The notes: generated from the sequence alone by a model not told the origin. Counted from the first letter of the stretch, positions 46,177-54,468 are shown. The stretch: DNA of 64,000 nucleotides from Phenylobacterium sp. (GCF_030698145.1 NZ_JAUYNW010000085.1:24017-88016), one strand, 5' to 3'. Made by a program: numbers and translations.

Positions 46177-47691
46177 TCACGCCATGGCTGGCGTGGTCAT
46201 CCGCCGGTAGATCAGCGCCTCGGCCACATGGACGCGGCGCACCCCGCCGGCGCCTTCCAGGTCGGCGATGGTGCGGGCCAGGCGCAGGGTGCGGCTCCAG
46301 CCCCGCGCGGTCAGGCCGCCGGCCTCTGCGGCCTTGGCCAGCAGGGCGCGGGCCGGCGGATCGAGGTCGGCGATCTTCTCCAGGAAGTCGCCCTCGGCCC
46401 GGGCGTTGAGCGGCGAACCCTCGTCCCCGGCCCGCTGCGCCTGGATGGCCCGGGCGGCGGCGACGCGGGCGGCGGCCTCCGCCGTCCCCTCGGCCGGCGC
46501 GGGCAGGGCGAGATCGGCGGCGCTGACCGGCGGCACGTCGATCTGCAGGTCGATGCGGTCCATGAACGGGCCCGAGACCTTCATCTGGTAGTCGGTCTGG
46601 CAGCGCGGCGCACGGCCGCAGGGTCCCCGTCCGGCCCCGCCCATGCCGCACTTGCAAGGGTTCTGGGCCGCGACCAGCTGGAAGCGGGCGGGATAGCGCA
46701 CGTGGGCGTTGGCGCGGGCCACGCTCACCTCGCCGGTCTCAAGGGGCTGGCGCAGACTGTCCAGGGCCTGGGCGGAGAACTCAGGGAGTTCGTCGAGGAA
46801 CAGCACGCCGTTGTGGGCCAGGGACACCTCGCCGGGCTTCACCCGCAGGCCGCCGCCGGTGAGCGCGGCCATGCTGGCCGAGTGGTGCGGCGTGCGGAAC
46901 GGCCGGGTCCGGGTCAGGGCGCCCTTGGCGATGAGGCCCGCCACCGAATGGACCATGGAGGTCTCCAGCAGCTCGGTCGGCGACAGGGGCGGCAGCAGGC
47001 CCGGCAGGCGGGCGGCCATCATCGACTTGCCCGAGCCCGGCGGCCCGGTGAACAGCAGGTTGTGACCGCCGGCCGCGGCGATCTCCAGGGCGCGCTTGGC
47101 GTTCTCCTGGCCCTTGACGTCGCGCAGGTCGGGGACCCGCTCGCCGTCCAGCATCGGGCCGGGCTTGGGCGGCGACAGAATCTGGGTTCCGCGGAAATGA
47201 TTGACCACCGCGATCAGCGAGGGCGCGGCCAGGATGCGCGTTTCGCCCGCCCAGGCGGCCTCGGGCCCGGAGGCTTCCGGGCAGATGAGGCCGAGCCCCA
47301 TCGCCCCGGCCGCCACGGCGGCGGGCAGGGCTCCGGCCACCGCCACGATCCGGCCGTCCAGGGAGAGCTCGCCCATGGCCGCCCACTCGGTCAGCGCGTC
47401 GGGCGGCAGGATGCCCATGGCGCCCATGACCGCGAGCGCGATGGGCAGGTCGTAGTGGCTGCCTTCCTTGGGCACGTCGGCGGGGGCGAGGTTTGCGATG
47501 ATGCGCCGCGAGGGCATGGCCAGCCCCAGTCCGGCGAAGGCCGCACGCACCCGCTCGCGGCTTTCGGCGACCGCCTTGTCGCCCAGGCCGACGACCATGA
47601 ACTTCTGTTCGCCGCCGGTAAGCTGGACCTCGACGTCCACGCGCCGCGCCTCGACGCCTTGGAACGCCACCGTGACCACCCGCGACGCCAT
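46177..47691 (-). CDS. comM: YifB/ComM-family Mg-chelatase-like AAA+ ATPase
   Basis: A 504-residue protein. The N-terminal Lon-protease-like S16 fold (residues 1-165) is followed by an AAA+ Mg-chelatase module with Walker A GPPGSGKSMMAARLPGLLPP (about 215) and LFLDELPEFSAQALDSLRQPLE, then the Cys-rich NPCKCGMGGAGRGPCGRAPRC and the C-terminal Mg-chelatase helical domain. In Vibrio, ComM is a branch-migration helicase for natural transformation. ATG 47691 (MASRVVTVAFQGVEA). A canonical SOS box lies about 155 bp upstream, and two hairpins lie between. Confidence 0.95.
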   Translation of the reverse strand: MASRVVTVAFQGVEARRVDVEVQLTGGEQKFMVVGLGDKAVAESRERVRAAFAGLGLAMPSRRIIANLAPADVPKEGSHYDLPIALAVMGAMGILPPDALTEWAAMGELSLDGRIVAVAGALPAAVAAGAMGLGLICPEASGPEAAWAGETRILAAPSLIAVVNHFRGTQILSPPKPGPMLDGERVPDLRDVKGQENAKRALEIAAAGGHNLLFTGPPGSGKSMMAARLPGLLPPLSPTELLETSMVHSVAGLIAKGALTRTRPFRTPHHSASMAALTGGGLRVKPGEVSLAHNGVLFLDELPEFSAQALDSLRQPLETGEVSVARANAHVRYPARFQLVAAQNPCKCGMGGAGRGPCGRAPRCQTDYQMKVSGPFMDRIDLQIDVPPVSAADLALPAPAEGTAEAAARVAAARAIQAQRAGDEGSPLNARAEGDFLEKIADLDPPARALLAKAAEAGGLTARGWSRTLRLARTIADLEGAGGVRRVHVAEALIYRRMTTPAMA

Positions 47692-47704
47692 CCCAACCCC
47701 CCAA

Positions 47705-47726
47705 GACGCCGATCAAGATCGGCGTC
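47705..47726 (-). promoter_or_regulatory. 10-bp perfect hairpin just upstream of comM
   Basis: GACGCCGATC (47705-47714) and GATCGGCGTC (47717-47726) are perfect complements around AA, 14 bp from the comM ATG. On the minus strand it directly precedes the G-rich ribosome region, so it may affect translation or end gshB transcripts. No T run follows. Confidence 0.45.
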
Positions 47727-47742
47727 GGTCCTCATAGATTCA

Positions 47743-47791
47743 GAGCGTGACGGGCGCCGAAAACCGGCTTCCACTTTCGGCTGTCACGCTC
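47743..47791. repeat. Palindromic intergenic repeat in the gshB-comM gap
   Basis: GAGCGTGAC (47743-47751) matches GTCACGCTC (47783-47791), and inside it GCCGAAA (47756-47762) matches TTTCGGC (47775-47781). The right arm is repeated after rlmN at 38969-38997. This type of AGC-GTGAC...GAAAACCGG...CACTTT palindrome is widespread in alphaproteobacterial genomes as I recall; I cannot name the family. Confidence 0.7.
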
Positions 47792-47845
47792 TTGAAAGCC
47801 TTGAACTTTATCCACAAGCTCAGCACGCCGCGCGGCTCGGATCAA

Positions 47846-47860
47846 GAACAAAACTAGAAC
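47846..47860 (-). promoter_or_regulatory. SOS box (LexA operator), GAAC-N7-GAAC
   Basis: GAACAAAACTAGAAC reads GTTC-N7-GTTC on the minus strand (GTTCTAGTTTTGTTC), the direct-repeat LexA site known in alphaproteobacteria. It lies about 155 bp upstream of the comM start and just downstream of gshB, so comM is the likely target. A T/A-rich patch around it suits a promoter. Confidence 0.7.
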
Positions 47861-47915
47861 TTAAAGGGAAAGTGAGACGTTTCCGCGACTTGTGCGTGTC
47901 TCTTCGCGCACGAAG

Positions 47916-48863
47916 CTAAGCCATGGCGCGGAGCGCTTCAATCCTGTCCCACATCACCACGGTGGCGTCGATGCCGGTGAACTTCTTCAGCGCCTGGGCG
48001 CCGGTGGGAGAGGTGACGTTGATCTCGGTCATGTAGTCGCCGATCACGTCGATGCCGACGAACATCAGGCCGCGCCGCTTCAGCTCAGGACCGATGATGG
48101 CGCACAATTCCTTGTCGCGCGCCGACAGCTCCACCGCCTCGGCGACGCCGCCGACCGCGAGGTTGGAACGGATCTGGCCGGCCTTGGGCACGCGGTTGAT
48201 GCCGCCCACCGCCTCGCCGTCCACCAGCAGGATGCGCTTGTCGCCCTTGGACACCGCCGGCAGGAACTTCTGGGCGATCACCGGCTCGCGCCCGATCGCG
48301 CGGTGCAGGTCCAGCATCGCGTCCAGGTTGGGGTCGTCGGCCAGCAGCCGCGCCACGCCCGAACCGCCCAGGCCGTAGAGCGGCTTCAGCACGATGTCCC
48401 CGTGCCGGGCGCGGAAGTCGTAAATCGCCTCGACATCGGAGGTGATCAGGGTCGGAGGCTGGACGCCCGGGAAATCGGTGACGAACAGCTTCTCAGGCGC
48501 GTTGCGCACCTCGGCCGGGTTGTTCACCACCAGGGTCTTGGGGTGAACCTTGTCCAGGAAGTGGGTCGAGGTGATGTAGCTCATGTCGAACGGCGGATCC
48601 TGGCGCAGCAGGACCACGTCGAAGGCGGCGAGTTCGCGGACTTCCCAAGGGCCGAAGGCGTAGTGGTCGCCCTTGACGTTCTTGACGGTGGCGGGTCGGC
48701 CGCGGGCGGTGACGACGCCGTCCTCCATGGCCAGCCGATCGGGCGTGTAGACGAACAGCTCGTGGCCGCGTTCCTGGGCGTTGAGCAGCATCAGGAAGGT
48801 CGTGTCGCCCTCGATCTTGACGGTCTCGAGGGGGTCCATCTGGACGGCGACCTTCAACGACAT
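47916..48863 (-). CDS. gshB: Glutathione synthetase
   Basis: Joins gamma-glutamylcysteine with glycine, using ATP, to make glutathione. A 315-residue ATP-grasp enzyme with the prokaryotic GshB pattern: [57 protein letters not shown] in the ATP-grasp loop and [21 protein letters not shown] near the end. ATG 48863. A gap of 80 bp separates it from the SirB1-like gene upstream, and the 224-bp gap to comM downstream holds two hairpins and an SOS box. Confidence 0.97.
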   Translation of the reverse strand: MSLKVAVQMDPLETVKIEGDTTFLMLLNAQERGHELFVYTPDRLAMEDGVVTARGRPATVKNVKGDHYAFGPWEVRELAAFDVVLLRQDPPFDMSYITSTHFLDKVHPKTLVVNNPAEVRNAPEKLFVTDFPGVQPPTLITSDVEAIYDFRARHGDIVLKPLYGLGGSGVARLLADDPNLDAMLDLHRAIGREPVIAQKFLPAVSKGDKRILLVDGEAVGGINRVPKAGQIRSNLAVGGVAEAVELSARDKELCAIIGPELKRRGLMFVGIDVIGDYMTEINVTSPTGAQALKKFTGIDATVVMWDRIEALRAMA

Positions 48864-48943
48864 GGGCTCGGTTCCTTACGGCGAAGGTGTTTCAGATAGG
48901 CGGGCGGGGCGGCGAGCGCCAGCGAGGATCGCTGAAGGCGCTG

Positions 48944-49759
48944 TCAGTTCAGCCGCAGGCGCACGCGCTCGCGCTGGGCGCGGGCGGCCAGCGCCGCGCC
49001 GCCATCCAGGGTCCCGGCGTGGGTCAGCGCCTCCATGGCGCCGGCCAGGGCGCCCTGGCCCTCGCGGGCGGTGGCCACGTCCAACCAGGGGCGATGATCG
49101 GCGGGGTCGAGCAGGGCCCGACGCAGGGCGGCGCGCTCGGCGCGGGGAAAGTCGCCGACGTTCCCGGCCCGGGCGAAGATGTTGTTCTGCAGGCGGATCA
49201 GCACCGCGCGGTCGCTGGCCGGCGCCATCAGCCGGTCCAGGCGGTCGGCCACGTTGGGGGTCAGGCCCGCATGCAGGGCGCGCCGCGTCAGTTCCGAGGG
49301 CAGCACCACCCGGCCCTCGCTGAACGGGTCCATGGCCAGCGGCCCCTCCAGCGTCTCGATGCGCAGCAGGAAGTGGCCGGGGAAGTCCACGCCCTGGACG
49401 TTCAGGCCGCACTTGCGGGCCACGTGCAGGTAGAAGACCCCCAGGGCCACCGGCAGGCCCTTGCGGCGCTCGGCCACGGCGACGATGTCGGCGTTGTCGG
49501 GGTGCTCGTAGGTGAAGAGGTCGCCGCCCAGCCGCAGGTCGCCGGCCATGGCCTCGGCCAGGGCCTCCTCCGGGCTCTCGCGGGCCAGGCGTTCGGTCAG
49601 ACGCTCGACGCCGTTGCGGGCCAGGTCGCGAGCCATGTCGGGATCTCGAGCCGGATCCTCATGCACGGCGCAGGCGATGGCGGCCTCCAGCAGCGGGAAG
49701 TCGCCGTCACCGGCGCGGCCGGCCTCGCGCAGCAGGGTCTCAGCGTCTTCTCGGGTCAT
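48944..49759 (-). CDS. SirB1/transglutaminase-like family protein
   Basis: About 271 residues. The centre has the SirB1-type transglutaminase-like pattern RRKGLPVALGVFYLHVARKCGLNVQGVDFPGHFLLR with the Cys, His and Phe of that group. The C-terminal part (ERAALRRALLDPADHRPW, GALAGAMEALTHAG) is TPR-like. The biochemical role is not established. ATG 49759 is preferred to TTG 49792. It lies between yraN and gshB and may be in the same transcript. Confidence 0.85.
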   Translation of the reverse strand: MTREDAETLLREAGRAGDGDFPLLEAAIACAVHEDPARDPDMARDLARNGVERLTERLARESPEEALAEAMAGDLRLGGDLFTYEHPDNADIVAVAERRKGLPVALGVFYLHVARKCGLNVQGVDFPGHFLLRIETLEGPLAMDPFSEGRVVLPSELTRRALHAGLTPNVADRLDRLMAPASDRAVLIRLQNNIFARAGNVGDFPRAERAALRRALLDPADHRPWLDVATAREGQGALAGAMEALTHAGTLDGGAALAARAQRERVRLRLN

Positions 49760-49795
49760 GGGTCCGTTGGTGATCCAAGCGGATCGAATCAAACA

Positions 49796-50200
49796 CTAGG
49801 CGCCGTTCCAAGCGTCCCGACTATGAATCGGAAGCTTGCCGGGCGCGAGGGCGATCAGATCGAGCCGAACCGCGAGGTTTTGCAAGCTGGGCCGTCGTGA
49901 AGCCAACATATGACCGGCCCGGCGCAGCCGGTCGCGCTGGTCCTGGGTGACCGCCTCCAGGGCGCCTTCCAGGGTGGTGCGCTGCTTGACCTCGACCACC
50001 GCCAGCACCTGGCCGCGCTGGGCCAGCAGGTCGATCTCCCCCTGCGGCGTGCGCAGGCGGAAGCCCAGGATGCGGTAGCCCTTCAGCATCAGCCAGGCCG
50101 CCGCCCAGACCTCGGCCCGGCGTCCGGCCAGGCGCGCGGCCGCGCCCCTGGCTTGGCGAATGGGGGCTTGGCGAATGGGGGCCTGGCGGATGGGGTTCAC
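49796..50200 (-). CDS. yraN: YraN/UPF0102-family nuclease-like protein
   Basis: A 134-residue protein. From residue 20 on it has the UPF0102 pattern: RRAEVWAAAWLMLKGYRILGFRLRTPQGEIDLLAQRG, VVEVKQRTTLEGALEAV, an archaeal Holliday-junction-resolvase-like nuclease core with E-I-D and E-V-K. The first 17 residues are three copies of PIRQA-type units from a 15-bp tandem repeat, unusual for the family. GTG 50200 overlaps the TGA of rsmI in GTGA; the pair is an ancient operon. Confidence 0.92.
   Translation of the reverse strand: MNPIRQAPIRQAPIRQARGAAARLAGRRAEVWAAAWLMLKGYRILGFRLRTPQGEIDLLAQRGQVLAVVEVKQRTTLEGALEAVTQDQRDRLRRAGHMLASRRPSLQNLAVRLDLIALAPGKLPIHSRDAWNGA
50152..50195 (+). repeat. 15-bp tandem repeat in the 5' end of yraN
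   Basis: CTTGGCGAATGGGGG occurs twice in a row (50152-50166, 50167-50181), then CCTGGCGGATGGGG (50182-50195). In the protein it makes repeated IRQAP units. Copy number could vary between strains by slippage without shifting the frame. Confidence 0.85.
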
Positions 50201-51072
50201 TCGGGCGTTCCCGACTTCAAATCCATCGCCCGGCGGTAGAGGTCGCGGCGGGGCAGGCCCAGGGCCTTGGCGACCTCGGAGGCGGCCTCGGCTGGGCGCA
50301 GGCGGGTCAGGGCGTCGAGGAGGGCGGTGTCGGCGTCGGCGGCGGTGGCGGCGGTCTCGCGGCCCGGCCCGACCATCAGCACGAACTCGCCCTTGGGCGC
50401 GACCATGCGCGGATCGGCGGCCAGTTCGGGCAAGGGACCGCGCGTGACGGTCTCGTAGAGCTTGGTCAGTTCGCGGGCCACGACGGCCTCGCGCGGCCCG
50501 AATACGGCGGCCATGTCGGCGAGGCTGGCGGCGACCCGCGAGCCGCCCTCGAAGAACACCAGGGTGGCGCGGATCCCGGCCAGCTCCTCGAAGAAGGTGC
50601 GCCGCGCCGCGCTCTTGGGCGGGGGAAACCCCGCGAACAGGAAGCGGTCGGTGGGCAGGCCCGCGATCGAGAGCCCGGCCAGCAGGGCCGAGGCGCCGGG
50701 GATGGGATAGACGGCCGAGCCCTGGGCGATGGCCTCGCGCACCAGCAGGAAGCCGGGATCGGAGACCAGGGGCGTGCCGGCGTCCGACACCAGGGCCACC
50801 CTGCCGCCGTCGGCCAGGACGGCCAGGGCCTTGGGCCCGGCCCGCTCGGCGGCGTGCTCGTCATAGCGCTCGAGTTTCTTGGAGAGGCCGAAGGCGTGGA
50901 GCAGCTTTCCCGCCACCCGGGTGTCCTCGGCCAGGACCAGGTCGGCGGCCGACAGCACGTCCAGCGCCCGCAGGGTGATGTCGCGCAGGTTGCCGATGGG
51001 GGTGGCCACCACATAGAGGCCGGGCGCCAGCGGGGCGTCGGAGAGTTGCGGGGGCGGGGGATGGCGCGACAT
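50197..51072 (-). CDS. rsmI: 16S rRNA (C1402-2'-O) methyltransferase
   Basis: A 291-residue SAM-dependent enzyme of the tetrapyrrole-methylase superfamily that ribose-methylates C1402 in the decoding centre. Marks: LYVVATPIGNLRDITLRALDVL, AEDTRVAGKLL, ALVSDAGTPLVSDPGFLLV and IPGASALLAGLSIAGLPTDRFLFAGFPP. ATG 51072 is preferred to a TTG two codons earlier. It overlaps yraN by 4 nt. Confidence 0.97.
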   Translation of the reverse strand: MSRHPPPPQLSDAPLAPGLYVVATPIGNLRDITLRALDVLSAADLVLAEDTRVAGKLLHAFGLSKKLERYDEHAAERAGPKALAVLADGGRVALVSDAGTPLVSDPGFLLVREAIAQGSAVYPIPGASALLAGLSIAGLPTDRFLFAGFPPPKSAARRTFFEELAGIRATLVFFEGGSRVAASLADMAAVFGPREAVVARELTKLYETVTRGPLPELAADPRMVAPKGEFVLMVGPGRETAATAADADTALLDALTRLRPAEAASEVAKALGLPRRDLYRRAMDLKSGTPE

Positions 51073-51140
51073 GGGCAAGGCTTCGCTGCTCAGGGCGAGG
51101 ATGGCAAGGCGGTTCGCCAGGTCACCCAGTTCCGAGGCTT

Positions 51141-52307
51141 CTAGCTCGCCAGTCGGCCGGTGAGGTGGTCGAGGATCAGCCGGCCGGACTTCGTGGCGCG
51201 CAGGCGCAGGGGATCGTCGGCGATCAGGCCGGCGGAGACCAGGGCGGCCACCTCGGGGTGATCGGGCGCGAGACCCAGGGCCGCGACCTCGGCGAAGGCG
51301 AGGCCAGGCCCGATCCGAAGGCCGGAAAGCAACCGTTCCTCGGCGGTCTGGCGCGGGTCGAGGGTCTCGCGGGTGGCGAAGCCGGTCCCGGCCTCCGCCA
51401 CGGCGGCGATGTAGTCGGCGGGCCTGGCCTGGGCGTAGGTGGCGGTGCGCCGGCCGTCCAGGGTCAGGCGTCCGTGGGCGCCGGGGCCCGCGCCCACATA
51501 GTCGGCGCCGGTCCAGTAGACGAGGTTGTGACGGGAGCGGGCGGCCGATCCGCGCGCATGGTTGGAGACCTCATAGGCCTCGAACCCCGCGGCCTCCAGA
51601 ACCTCCTGGGTGGTCTCGAACAGATCGGCGGCCGTGTCCTCGTCAGGGGGGACCAGGATCCCGCGCTTCACCGCCCGGTCGAAGGCGGTGCCGGCCTCGA
51701 TGGTGAGCTGGTAGGGCGAGATGTGCTCGGCGCCGAGGCCGATGGCGGCGCGCAGCTCCTGAGCCCAGGCCTGGGGCGTCTGGCCGGGCCGGGCGTAGAT
51801 CAGGTCCAGCGACAGGCGCGGGAAGACCCTGGCGGCGACCTCGGCGGCGCGGCGGGCCTGGGCCGCGTCATGATTGCGGCCGAGCAGCTTGAGCGCATCG
51901 TCGTGCAGGGACTGCAGGCCGAGCGACAGGCGGTTCACCCCGGCCTCGGCGAAGCCCGCGAAGCGGTCGGCCTCGGCGTCGGTGGGGTTGGCCTCCAGGG
52001 TGACCTCGAGGTCGGGGACTGGCGACCAGAGCCGCTTGGCCAGGGCGACGATCTCGCCGGCCCAGGCCGGGTCCATCAGCGAGGGCGTGCCGCCGCCCAG
52101 GAAGATGGAGACCAGCTCGCGCGGCCCGGTCAGCTCGCGCTGGGCGGAAAGGTCGGCTGCGATGGCCTTGGCCAGGGCCGCCTGCTCCAGCTCGCGGCCC
52201 CGCGCGCGAAGGACGTTGAAGTCGCAATAGGGGCAGATGCGCGCGCAATAGGGCCAATGGACATAGACGCCAAGAGGGGGGACACCCAGCGGCGGGGCGG
52301 GGTTCAA
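51141..52307 (-). CDS. hemW: Radical SAM heme chaperone HemW
   Basis: A 388-residue radical-SAM protein. The cluster motif [10 protein letters not shown] (Cys 21, 25, 28) and [12 protein letters not shown] are as in HemW, which passes haem to client proteins; [21 protein letters not shown] follows, and the C-terminal [14 protein letters not shown] segment is typical. The start is TTG 52307, sharing TTGA with the rdgB stop; no ATG or GTG fits before the first strand. Usually next to rdgB in this class, as here. Confidence 0.95.
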   Translation of the reverse strand: MNPAPPLGVPPLGVYVHWPYCARICPYCDFNVLRARGRELEQAALAKAIAADLSAQRELTGPRELVSIFLGGGTPSLMDPAWAGEIVALAKRLWSPVPDLEVTLEANPTDAEADRFAGFAEAGVNRLSLGLQSLHDDALKLLGRNHDAAQARRAAEVAARVFPRLSLDLIYARPGQTPQAWAQELRAAIGLGAEHISPYQLTIEAGTAFDRAVKRGILVPPDEDTAADLFETTQEVLEAAGFEAYEVSNHARGSAARSRHNLVYWTGADYVGAGPGAHGRLTLDGRRTATYAQARPADYIAAVAEAGTGFATRETLDPRQTAEERLLSGLRIGPGLAFAEVAALGLAPDHPEVAALVSAGLIADDPLRLRATKSGRLILDHLTGRLAS

Positions 52308-52903
52308 ATCAGGGCGGCCTTGAGCATGGCGAAGGCCCGGGCCCGATGGCTGTCGGCGTCCTTCACGGCGGGATCGAGCTCGCCATAGGTCACGTCGTGG
52401 CCCAGCGCCTGGAAGATCGGGTCGTAGCCGTGGCCGCGGTCTCCGCGGCCGGGGAACACCAGGGTCCCGTCCACCCGGCCCTCGACCACCACCGCCGGCC
52501 CGCCCGGCCAGGCGACGGCGAGCGCGCAGGTGAACCAGGCCGACCGGTCGTCGCTTCCGGTCTCTTCCAACCGCTCCTCGACCTTGCGCATGGCGCCGGC
52601 GAAATCCTTGGTCGGGCCGCCCCAGCGGGCGGAGAAGATGCCGGGCTGGCCGTCCAGGGCGCTGACCGACAGGCCCGAATCGTCGGCCAGCGCGATCAGG
52701 CCGCTGGCCTCGGCGGCGGCGCGGGCCTTCAGCAGCGCGTTGCCGGCGAAGGTGGTCTCGGTCTCGTCGGGCTCGGTCAGGAGGAGGCTGCCGGCGGTGA
52801 CCAGCTCGAATCGGTTATCGAGGATGGCGGCCAGTTCGCGCGCCTTGCCGGGATTATGGGTGGCGACCACCAGCTTGGCGCCGGGTTCGAGCTTGAGGGC
52901 CAT
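52304..52903 (-). CDS. rdgB: dITP/XTP pyrophosphatase
   Basis: Hydrolyses non-canonical purine NTPs such as dITP and XTP to keep them out of DNA. The 199-residue protein has [14 protein letters not shown], the catalytic [21 protein letters not shown] and [15 protein letters not shown] 52903 gives the normal N-terminus; earlier in-frame starts add unrelated basic residues. It is followed by hemW with a 4-nt overlap. In many alphaproteobacteria it directly follows rph; here a small island separates them. Confidence 0.97.
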   Translation of the reverse strand: MALKLEPGAKLVVATHNPGKARELAAILDNRFELVTAGSLLLTEPDETETTFAGNALLKARAAAEASGLIALADDSGLSVSALDGQPGIFSARWGGPTKDFAGAMRKVEERLEETGSDDRSAWFTCALAVAWPGGPAVVVEGRVDGTLVFPGRGDRGHGYDPIFQALGHDVTYGELDPAVKDADSHRARAFAMLKAALI

Positions 52904-53022
52904 GGGCGGACTCCGGACCGGGATGGCCGGGAACCATAGGCGAGCCCGCCGCCGGCCGCCATCTCCCCCGCAGCGCGTCTTTCGCTGCATTGCAAAAAGT
53001 TCATAAGATTGCGAATGTTTAA

Positions 53023-53072
53023 TATCGATAATCGATAATTTTCTTGATCGAAAAGCGATGTGGTCCTATTCC
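53023..53072 (+). promoter_or_regulatory. Promoter and repeat upstream of the small-protein/DUF2975 unit
   Basis: TTGATC (53044-53049) and TATTCC (53067-53072) are 17 bp apart. Just upstream lies TATCGATAATCGATA (53023-53037), an AT-rich double of the palindrome ATCGAT, well placed for a regulator such as the XRE-type protein encoded at 53801. Downstream, GACGCGAC-AAAT-GTTGCGTC (53086-53105) folds into a hairpin 24 bp before the first start codon. Confidence 0.5.
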
Positions 53073-53129
53073 TGCTGCTTAGAGGGACGCGACAAATGTT
53101 GCGTCGCACAATGAAACAGGAGCTACAAA

Positions 53130-53237
53130 ATGTTCTCTTCGATTATGTCTGCGATGGACCGGGTCCTGATGACCGCGGTGGTGTTGATGGCGGCGGTTCC
53201 GACCGTGGCCGTGGTGGCGCAGCGGCTGATCGCCTAG
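53130..53237 (+). CDS. 35-residue hydrophobic small protein
   Basis: A short gene with a good AGGAG site eight bases before ATG 53130. The peptide is a single TM helix: MFSSIMSAMDRVLMTAVVLM, then a Val/Ala-rich half and a short basic end (QRLIA). Family unknown to me. A hairpin and a promoter lie upstream, and the DUF2975 gene follows 31 bp downstream, so it may act with it in the membrane. Confidence 0.65.
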   Translation: MFSSIMSAMDRVLMTAVVLMAAVPTVAVVAQRLIA

Positions 53238-53268
53238 TCTAGCCGCTTCGCTTTCACGGAGGGCCGCG

Positions 53269-53799
53269 ATGCGCGCCTTGGGACCCGGCTCGGTGTCGAG
53301 CTTCCTGAAGACCATCCTGGACGTGGTGTTCTTCGCTCTCTGGGCCGGGGTTATCTTGGTGGGCGTCCTGATGTTGCTGGCCATGCTGCTCAGCTTCAAT
53401 CCGGCCCTGATCGACAGCATATCCATCCGCGCCGGCGCCTCGGAGATCGCCAATCTCGGGCCGGTGATGGTGGGCGGACTGTTCGCGGCGGCGCTCTACA
53501 TGACCGGCGTGCTGTTCATCGTCGAACGGCTGCGGAAGATCTTCATGACGCTGACCGCCGGCGACCCTTTCCACCCCGACAATGTACGCCGCCTGCGGGT
53601 GATCGGCGTGATCCTGGCCGGGCTTGAGCTGCTGCGCTACGCGGTCTGGGGCGTGGGCGCCTGGCTGCTGCCGGGGGTCAACGAGGTGGAGCCCAATTTC
53701 AGCTTGACCGCCTGGTTCTCGGTCCTGGTGATCTTCGTCCTGGCGGAGGTGTTCCGCGAGGGCGCGCGCCTGCGGCGCGAAGCGGAGCTGACGATCTAA
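53269..53799 (+). CDS. DUF2975 membrane protein
   Basis: A 176-residue protein with four TM helices and the DUF2975 pattern: a long first helix (FFALWAGVILVGVLMLLAML), then the central VERLRKIFMTLTAGDPFHPDNVRRLRVIG, and a last helix VLVIFVLAEVFREGARLRREAE. The Bacillus member is paired with a small HTH protein, as here. ATG 53269 follows CGGAGGG. The HTH gene starts 1 bp after its stop. Confidence 0.9.
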   Translation: MRALGPGSVSSFLKTILDVVFFALWAGVILVGVLMLLAMLLSFNPALIDSISIRAGASEIANLGPVMVGGLFAAALYMTGVLFIVERLRKIFMTLTAGDPFHPDNVRRLRVIGVILAGLELLRYAVWGVGAWLLPGVNEVEPNFSLTAWFSVLVIFVLAEVFREGARLRREAELTI

Positions 53800-53800
53800 G

Positions 53801-54040
53801 ATGCCGATCCGGGTAAATCTCGACCGCGTGCTGCTGGAGCGGCGCATGTCGCTCACCGAGCTCGCCGACCGGGTGGGCGTGACCATCGCCAACCTGTCGA
53901 TCCTCAAGACCGGCAAGGCCCGCGCGGTGCGGTTCTCCACCCTGGCGGCCCTTTGCCGCGAGCTCGACTGTCAGCCGGGCGAGCTGATCCACTACGAGCC
54001 CGGCCCCGACGACGGCCCAGGCGACGACGAAGAAGCCTGA
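53801..54040 (+). CDS. Small XRE/YozG-type HTH regulator
   Basis: A 79-residue Cro/CI-type DNA-binding protein: MPIRVNLDRVLLERRMSLTE, then LADRVGVTIANLSILKTGKARAVRF and CRELDCQPGELIHY, with an acidic tail. This is the usual partner of DUF2975 proteins. It may repress its own unit through the ATCGAT repeats at 53023-53037, which is inference. ATG 53801 is joined to the DUF2975 stop. Confidence 0.93.
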   Translation: MPIRVNLDRVLLERRMSLTELADRVGVTIANLSILKTGKARAVRFSTLAALCRELDCQPGELIHYEPGPDDGPGDDEEA

Positions 54041-54117
54041 CTGTGGCGTCCACGCCGCAATGCGGCATGGCTCGCACCGAATTTGCAGCGCACCCGTCAA
54101 AAATGCCGACCTAACCG

Positions 54118-54170
54118 TTGATAACCTAGGAATCCGCCCATATATGCACTGCAACATTTGCTGCACTGCA
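54118..54170 (+). promoter_or_regulatory. Near-consensus promoter with direct repeats for the second small gene
   Basis: TTGATA (54118-54123) and TATATG (54141-54146) are 17 bp apart, close to the sigma-70 consensus and rare in this GC-rich window. TGCACTGCA occurs at 54145-54153 and again at 54162-54170, 17 bp apart, overlapping the -10 box and the start site, so a regulator could bind both on one face-shifted helix. Confidence 0.6.
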
Positions 54171-54184
54171 CAAGGAGCTGGATC

Positions 54185-54292
54185 ATGGCTCAAGCCATCG
54201 AGAACTTCATCGTCAAGCTGATGGGCCCGTTCGCCCGCGAACTCGCCCGCATGCCGGCCGGCGCTTTCCGCTACATGCTGGGCGGCTTCTAG
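54185..54292 (+). CDS. 35-residue amphipathic small protein
   Basis: A short gene with a perfect AAGGAG site before ATG 54185 and a near-consensus promoter. The peptide begins MAQAIENFIVKLMGPFAREL and ends in a Met/Ala/Gly/Phe-rich part (ARMPAGAFRYMLGGF). It could form an amphipathic helix that lies on a membrane. I know no family for it. It forms its own transcription unit, with a repeat copy as likely terminator 12 bp after its stop. The strong signals argue for high expression. Confidence 0.7.
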   Translation: MAQAIENFIVKLMGPFARELARMPAGAFRYMLGGF

Positions 54293-54304
54293 ATCTGACG
54301 CGAA

Positions 54305-54456
54305 TAGATCCTCCCCCAGCGCGCAGCGCGATTAGGGGGAGGTGGCGCGTCGCCCTCTTCGGCGACGTGTCGGAGGGGGCTGAAGCCCACGGCAAGAGTC
54401 AAAGTCCCCCTCAGTCAGCTTCGCTGACAGCTCCCCCAGAAGGGGAGCATCTGGGA
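54305..54456 (-). repeat. Palindromic intergenic repeat, copy R5
   Basis: A reversed copy of about 152 bp between the convergent stops of the small gene (54292) and rph (54469). All parts match the other copies, with TTAGGGGGAGGTGG and the TTTGACTC centre (as GAGTCAAAG on this strand). The small variable stem is TCAGC/GCTGA. Confidence 0.85.
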
Positions 54457-54468
54457 AGGAGGGCGGCT

